Origin: Takakia lepidozioides
Lineage: Eukaryota > Streptophyta > Takakiopsida > Takakiales > Takakiaceae
Assembly: GCA_030704615.1 (NCBI GenBank)
Contig: CM060731.1
Location: 20,460,001 to 20,524,000, forward strand
Direction: 5' to 3'
Length of the DNA: 64,000 nucleotides
The notes beneath the pieces were generated by a model that searched no databases, was not told the DNA's origin, and saw nothing but the letters and a program-made list of their open reading frames with translations. This document shows, one piece after another, positions 58,604 through 64,000 of this stretch. Both the position numbers and the translations under genes were made by a program. Each line of letters begins with the position of its first letter. Position 1 is the stretch's first letter.

Positions 58604-60778
58604 TTATGACTTCCCACAACATCTGCAACAGAACTCCCCAGATTTTTACCAGTCATGGTCTAGTAAAGGATAGGCAATATATTTGGAGCATACTTTGCTT
58701 ATAAGATAGTGTTCAAGCCACAGATGTCGCACGGCCAGCTTATTGCCAGGCTACACCATGTTTGATAGTACTACTTGCTTGCTTTAAGTTTGAAATTTGA
58801 CTCATCTAGCCACAAAATCCATCTGTTTAAGTATGAGTGTGAGATAAAGCAGCCAGAAACATTGCTTCTCTCCGCCTTACGACACTCCCATTGGAATGGG
58901 GCAGGGAGATGAGAGGAGCTATGAAAAGAGCGAGAGCCCCACCTCTTGTACTTCTTTCCATAGCCGCATGGACAAGTAGCATTTCGACTCAGTTGTCCAC
59001 TTTTTGCAAGATTCATAGATGTTGCCGCATTCCAGCGACCCCCCATCAACTCTTCCACCTTCACCAATCAACAAATCCATGGTGTCAACCTCAGGCCAGA
59101 CCCTTCATCTCCCAGCTATGGCCACCTTATATTCAAGGTACAGGGACAAATATATTTCATCATTCAAGGTATTAAAAGATGGTAGGAAACAGGCAAACAA
59201 TGAAAGCCATTGGTGAGACAGCGAGGAGGAGAGATTTTGAAAAGAGAATGCAGCTGCTAGAGCATAACAAAAACATACAAGAGCTCTTAGGCAGCAAACA
59301 CGGGAGACTAACCTTGTCAAGAGACTTGGGAAGCGGCTTGCTTTCCTCCTTAAGCTTCATCACACGCATGTTTGCCTCATTTGCCCACTCGTACTTTGCC
59401 AGTACGGCATCAACATCGCGCACAGTGCACCCCCACTCCGTTGCCACCTCAGCCTTGTGCAGCTCTCCAACTCGCTGGACCCACACCATGCCCAGCCCGA
59501 TGCCCCTTGCTTACTTTCTGAAGACATCGTGTGCTCACCTGCAAGCCCGGCCGTCCAGTATGCAGCCCTCTTTAACTGTTTACCACTTCTGAAGGTTGGT
59601 GCTCTCATTAAACATTGAAACAGACTTTCCTGTAGCAACCCAAATTCAGATGTAATGAAAAAGCATACCAGAGGGTCATGTCGGGCTAGGGATCGAAGAA
59701 TCCCCTCCTGTCTCTCAAGGGATTTTACAGCTGATACTTCACCCCCTCTGGGCAGGCCACGTCCAAACGTCGTTAGACTTCCAAACTGGCGTGCCTTCTT
59801 CAACTCATCTGCAAAATCTGTACAACACAAAGAAAATCTATTGAGAGGCAGAGCCAGATTTCAAAGAAAGATTCACAAATCGTGTACATACTTGTACTAG
59901 ACCGGTTATTGGGCTAATTTCCAACCTCTGACCGCCGTGGCTGCAAACTACAGGATTGGGTTCTCAATCTGGGGTCTTCGAGCACTCATTGAAAGAAGAC
60001 ATAAAATTTCTTGCTTGTTTGATCACTGTTACTCTTCCCACGAAAGACTTACATTCCCGGCGGAAACCATCGGCCAGTTTCCGCATCCCCCCCTCTGTTA
60101 TACTGGTGTCCTATATTGCGAATCATCATAATCATCATATTGCGAATCTCCGCCATTGTCTCCTATAAGCCAAATTGGTACCAGAAGCAGACTTGTCTAC
60201 ACCATCATTTCATCATTCAGCTAAGAAATTCGTGAAGTGTCCTTTGCAATAAATAAACAAAGTGATCCAACGGTTCATACATATCAACTCCCAGCAGTCA
60301 CATTGTGCAAGTGAGGGCCTTAGTTTGTTGAATCTGTAGCAGAGCACCTAGCGACACAGTAGAATGGCACTCACTTTCCATTGTAAGGTCATGCTGAGAC
60401 ACAGACTTTTCTTTAGAAGTATCCGATTGGGAAGAATCTGATGAAGGTGTCTTGCTCTTGAACACACTCTTCAGCCTCTGCATCCAGGACGAAGCTCCTG
60501 CAGATGAACCCTCATCCTCCACCGCCGTTGCAAAACCTGATGCATGTGAGGGCCAATGTGTGCATTCTGGGATATGGGTCCGTTGGGAAAATGTAGGAAC
60601 GGGTGACGGTGAGAGATGACAGGAACGTAAAGGACAACGCAGGGCTACAATCTACCTTAGCATGGATTTCCTCAATTTGTTGAGAGCTTGCAGCTTGCAA
60701 GGTGAACGATGGCGGCAGATCAAGATCCGGGCATTGCGGCAGTTCCGAAAAAGTTGGCGCGGCGATTTCTATTGGCAT
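58604..60778 (-). CDS. SEC-C zinc-motif protein, seven exons, apparently intact
   Basis: Exons by splice site and phase: 60649-60778, 60375-60536, 59669-59817, 59539-59575, 59313-59509, 58943-59058, 58604-58622; 810 nt, 269 residues. All introns are GT-AG (the first donor, GTAGCC, is weak). The N-terminus is Pro/acidic, residues about 55-95 Ser/Lys-rich. The core has ENFADELKKARQFGSLTTFG and WVQRVGELHKAEVATEWGCT, then NEANMRVMKLKEE, helix-rich. The C-terminus is SGQLSRNATCPCGYGKKYKR plus CCGKS from the last mini-exon, a complete SEC-C motif (C254, C256, C265, C266) as in the SecA tail, which binds zinc. The last two Cys appear only after splicing to the 19-nt exon. Specific function unknown. 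It is an intact island between PPR pseudogenes. Confidence 0.75.
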
Positions 60779-60984
60779 ATTTCGGGCGGGCAGTCCGGGC
60801 AAATTCCAAATTGACGACGACGATGACGTGTCTACGATGACCTAGCTACGATGATGTGTCTACAATGACGTGGCGATGATGATGTGGCACTATGGCACCC
60901 TATTCTTGCTCTACGCTAAACTAGCTTTCGACCTTCGGTCGTCACTAGAACTAGGGCTTCGCGTTGCTCTGCACTACTAGCGAC
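60779..60984. promoter_or_regulatory. Upstream region of the SEC-C gene
   Basis: Short region with repeated GATGACGTG-like words (about 60820-60890; TGACG is the core of bZIP/TGA sites). It could be its promoter; not proven. Confidence 0.4.
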
Positions 60985-62436
60985 GAATTCTGAGAACTAC
61001 GTTCAATTTTTCACAAAAATGGGGTGGGTCATCCCCACTGTGTTACATGCAGAGATCCCATGTTTTGTTTTTTCCTGGAAGAAAAATGGCGGATCTGCAT
61101 TTCAATGTTCAATTTTCACAAGCCACATCAATCAATATCAACATACCCAAATACCCTTACATTCACTGTATGAACTTTCAAGCATCCACCATGGGATTGG
61201 ATCTTGGTGGGTTAAGGCTAGCTTTTGACAATATTCATGCAAGTTCGTCAAGGGCTCCATCCAAAGCCACACCACGAGAAACAAACAAACATGTCCAAAT
61301 TTAAGATGCTGAACAAACTTGTGCACAGGGCTGCCCCTCTCATCAAGCTCATTAAAATTCGTATTCACTTCCATCTTCAAGCTTTGGAGAAGCTCCACCA
61401 CCCAAACCCAGAATTAGGATAGCACTCTGATTTCCATCCACTATCACCAGAATCAGTCAAAAATCACCCCTTCAGTCAAGTGCAATTGTGGGTTGACTTC
61501 CTACCTATGTCGGGTAGACCCCACTATCAGGAAATGGTGGATGGTCTGAGTAGCTACACAGATCAATGAATGAAGCAAGACACTAGCATCTTTCCAAGAA
61601 AACATCCTTCACCAGTAATCACCACAAGAACAAATCCCATCTTCAAAGTGGTGGAAAGTAGTTAGCGTCCCATACAACAATTGCTCGGCCAACAATCTTT
61701 GAGATGAATTTGGTGGAGGTGTGGCAGTCTCCACACACTCGAGGATTCTTGATGAGTCGTGCTGATCAGCCCAAAACCAATGGCCAGCTTCTCACTGTGG
61801 TGGCTAAGAGAAAATTCCTTTCCTCCACATCATGCAATAAAAAGCGTGTGTCAGGCACATACCCCACCTCCTTCATCTGCCCATACAATCTTCTCAGCTC
61901 AGCATGGATTTCCTTAATTCTGGGATGCAACTTGTCATCTGGCTCCTTTCTAACCCCTCTGACCTTCATCATTCTTCTCACCTTTGCAGTATCATCCCAC
62001 CTGCCAGCTGCAGCATGGATGTTTGATATAGCACCACATAAGTCGTGGCATCCTGTTCATCCCACTTGAGGATAGATGTTGCCACATATTGAGCCATCTC
62101 CACATTGCCATGGATTCTGCAGGCACCAAGCAAGGCCTTGCACACCACAACATCTGGATTGATTGGCATTTTATTAATCAGGTCCACTGCCTCATCCAGT
62201 TGTCCCGCATGTCCGAGAAGGTCCACCATGCAGCCAGAGTGCTTTACTGTCAGATTGATACCATGATCTTCACTCAGGGAATCGAAGTAGCATCTTCTTT
62301 CATTCAATAGGTCAGTGTGGCTGCAGGCCGAGAGAACACATATAAAGGTGATACTGTTTGTGTTGGGCGTTAGACCCTTTATTTTGCATTTGTTCATACA
62401 TCTCAACAGCCTCCCTGCCATACTCATGCGGAGCAT
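60985..62436 (-). pseudogene. PPR-DYW gene 3' end, module copy C
   Basis: On the minus strand: [109 protein letters not shown]. The DYW end keeps the zinc motif [17 protein letters not shown], then after a 1-base insertion [14 protein letters not shown], with the stop at 61609-61611. About five frame breaks. 60985-61432 matches 52963-53390 in the same orientation. Confidence 0.85.
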
Positions 62437-62499
62437 ATGCTACAATCATGGTCCTCCATGAAACCACATCATGTTGTGTCATATTGTCACCTGCCAAAT

Positions 62500-63240
62500 G
62501 CGGCGTAGATGTTGGATAGCAGCACATAAGCTGCATGGTGGTTGGGATCGCACTTGAGAAGAGATTTGCTGCATGTTTGCTACCTCCACATCCCCATGAA
62601 TTCAAGCAGCAGCAAGCAAGGTCCCCCAAACTAGAGCATTTGGTTCAATTGGCATTTTGTTGATGAACTCTTCTGCCTCATCTCATCGGCCTACACGGCC
62701 AAGAAGGTCCACAATGCAGCAAAAATGCTCCACTGTAGGAGTGAGGCCGTGATCTCTACTCATGGAACCAAATAAGTGGTGGCCTTCATCCACCAGGCCT
62801 ACATGCCTACAAGCAGAGAGAAGAGAAATGAAGGTGATACCATCTGGCTTCAAGCCTTCCTGCTGCATCTGTTCAAATAGTTGGAAGGCCTCTGTACTAC
62901 ACCCATGCTGAGCATATCCTGCAATTATGGCATTCCATGCTTGCTGAACCATATTTTCAAACACTTGACGTGCATCGTGAACACTCCCACATTTGGCATA
63001 CATGTTAACAAGGACATTATCCAAGTTAATATATGACACAACCCCAGCTTTGTTAATATCAGCATGGACCTGCGTGCCCTTTTCCAGGGCCCCTAGACTG
63101 GCACATGCATTGACAACGGAAACGAACGTGACCCTGTTCGGTGTCATCGCGTCCAGTTCCATTTGCTTGTATCTTGAAAGCCTCTTCAGCATAGCCATGC
63201 TCAGCATATCCTGTAATCATGGCATTCCATCTCGATCAGG
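62500..63240 (-). pseudogene. PPR repeats, more diverged type
   Basis: Open for 174 codons (62683-63207): [117 protein letters not shown]. These repeats differ from the near-identical triplets next door and look like an older, ordinary PPR gene. Breaks on both sides. Confidence 0.85.
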
Positions 63241-63242
63241 CA

Positions 63243-64000
63243 TTATGTCGAAAACATGACGTGCATCTTTTCCGCTCCCACATTTGGCGTCAAGAAGGTT
63301 GTTCTCCACTTTAATATCTTGCAATCATTGCACTCCATGAGGGCTTCACCACTTCCCCCATCAATTTGTTCATAGGTCTCCAAAGCCTCCATCCCGTGCC
63401 CCTGCTGTGCATACCCTGCAAGCATAGCGTTCCACGACACCACATTTCTTTCAACCACAGTGTTGAAAACTCCCTTCGCATCCTCGATCCACCCACATTT
63501 GGCATATGTCCATCAGGGCAGTGTTTCAGGATGAATGTGCTGCAATTCCAGCATTGACGATGTCATCACGGACCTCTTTCCCATTTTCCAGGGCTCCCAG
63601 GTTTGCACACACATTGCAACCTTGGTACAATTCGAGCTTTGATGATGTCACCATGCACCCTTTGCCCTTTTCCAGGGCTGCCAGGCTTGCACAAGCATTG
63701 CAAACGCACACAAACGTGATGTGGTCGCACTTCACCCCTTACCCATCATTTGCTCATAGGTCTCCAAGGCCTCCATCCCGCGCCCCTGCTGTGCATATCC
63801 TGCAAGCATGGCATTCCATGACACCAAATATCGTTCAGCCATACTGTTGAACACTTCATCCGCATCTTTAATGCACCCACATTTGGCATACATGTCCACG
63901 AGGGTATTGTTCAGAATCACATCTGGTACAATTCCAGCTTTGGCGATGCAACCATGCATCTCTTTGCCCTTTTCCAGGGCTGCCAGGCTTGCACACAAAC
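63243..64000 (-). pseudogene. PPR-PLS repeats at the window edge
   Basis: 63732-63998 is open: CASLAALEKGKEMHGCIAKA, NNTLVDMYAKCGCIKDADEV, YLVSWNAMLAGYAQQGRGME. Lower down the frames break. 63.36-63.99 kb is the inverted twin of 56.92-57.55 kb. The unit runs out of the window. Confidence 0.85.

Overview
The window looks like nuclear DNA of a land plant, most likely a non-seed vascular plant (fern or lycophyte). Genes are split by short GT-AG introns. There is an intact plastid-type phytoene synthase, a nepenthesin-type aspartic protease, many DYW-class PPR fragments (RNA-editing factors, very abundant in ferns and lycophytes), and dense transposon debris (Ty3/gypsy, Ty1/copia, LINE, MITE, foldback). 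The lineage is inferred from content only.

Layout. 1-2.6 kb: a short degenerate coding repeat, then nothing recognisable. 2.6-14.6 kb: a roughly 12 kb Ty3/gypsy retroelement with 349-bp TG...CA end repeats. It carries a LUC7-like gene fragment in its leader, an intact 249-codon ORF before gag, then gag, protease, a C5-cytosine DNA methyltransferase (DNMT), RT, RNase H, integrase and a C-terminal PHD finger. An element that carries both a DNA-methylation writer and a histone-tail reader is the most striking object here. This copy is broken by frameshifts, stops and a mutated protease site, and its DNMT catalytic PCQ motif lies in a different frame from the surrounding domain. 14.6-22 kb: PPR fragments and two opposed fragments of one LINE family.

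23.1-39.5 kb is the gene-bearing core. It holds a six-exon phytoene synthase (+), a multi-exon mitochondrial-type J-domain protein (-) with a LINE tail in one intron, a copia RT scrap, a frameshifted plastid ribosomal protein L9 copy, part of a coiled-coil protein gene (-), and an intact single-exon aspartic protease (-). 39.5-45 kb is mostly intergenic, with a mariner/pogo-type MITE, a tRNA-like sequence and a 1-kb foldback element.

45-64 kb is a graveyard of PPR-DYW pseudogenes, mostly on the minus strand. It was built by repeated segmental duplication: three copies of one 3'-end module, plus a near-identical inverted copy of an already broken stretch. Within it lie a fragment of the calpain gene DEK1 and one apparently intact seven-exon gene for a 269-residue SEC-C zinc-motif protein (-). 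The host genes show no obvious shared pathway. The main theme is a gene-poor, transposon-rich region that copies and scrambles host gene pieces. Intron-exon models were derived by eye from splice sites and phase and have no transcript support.
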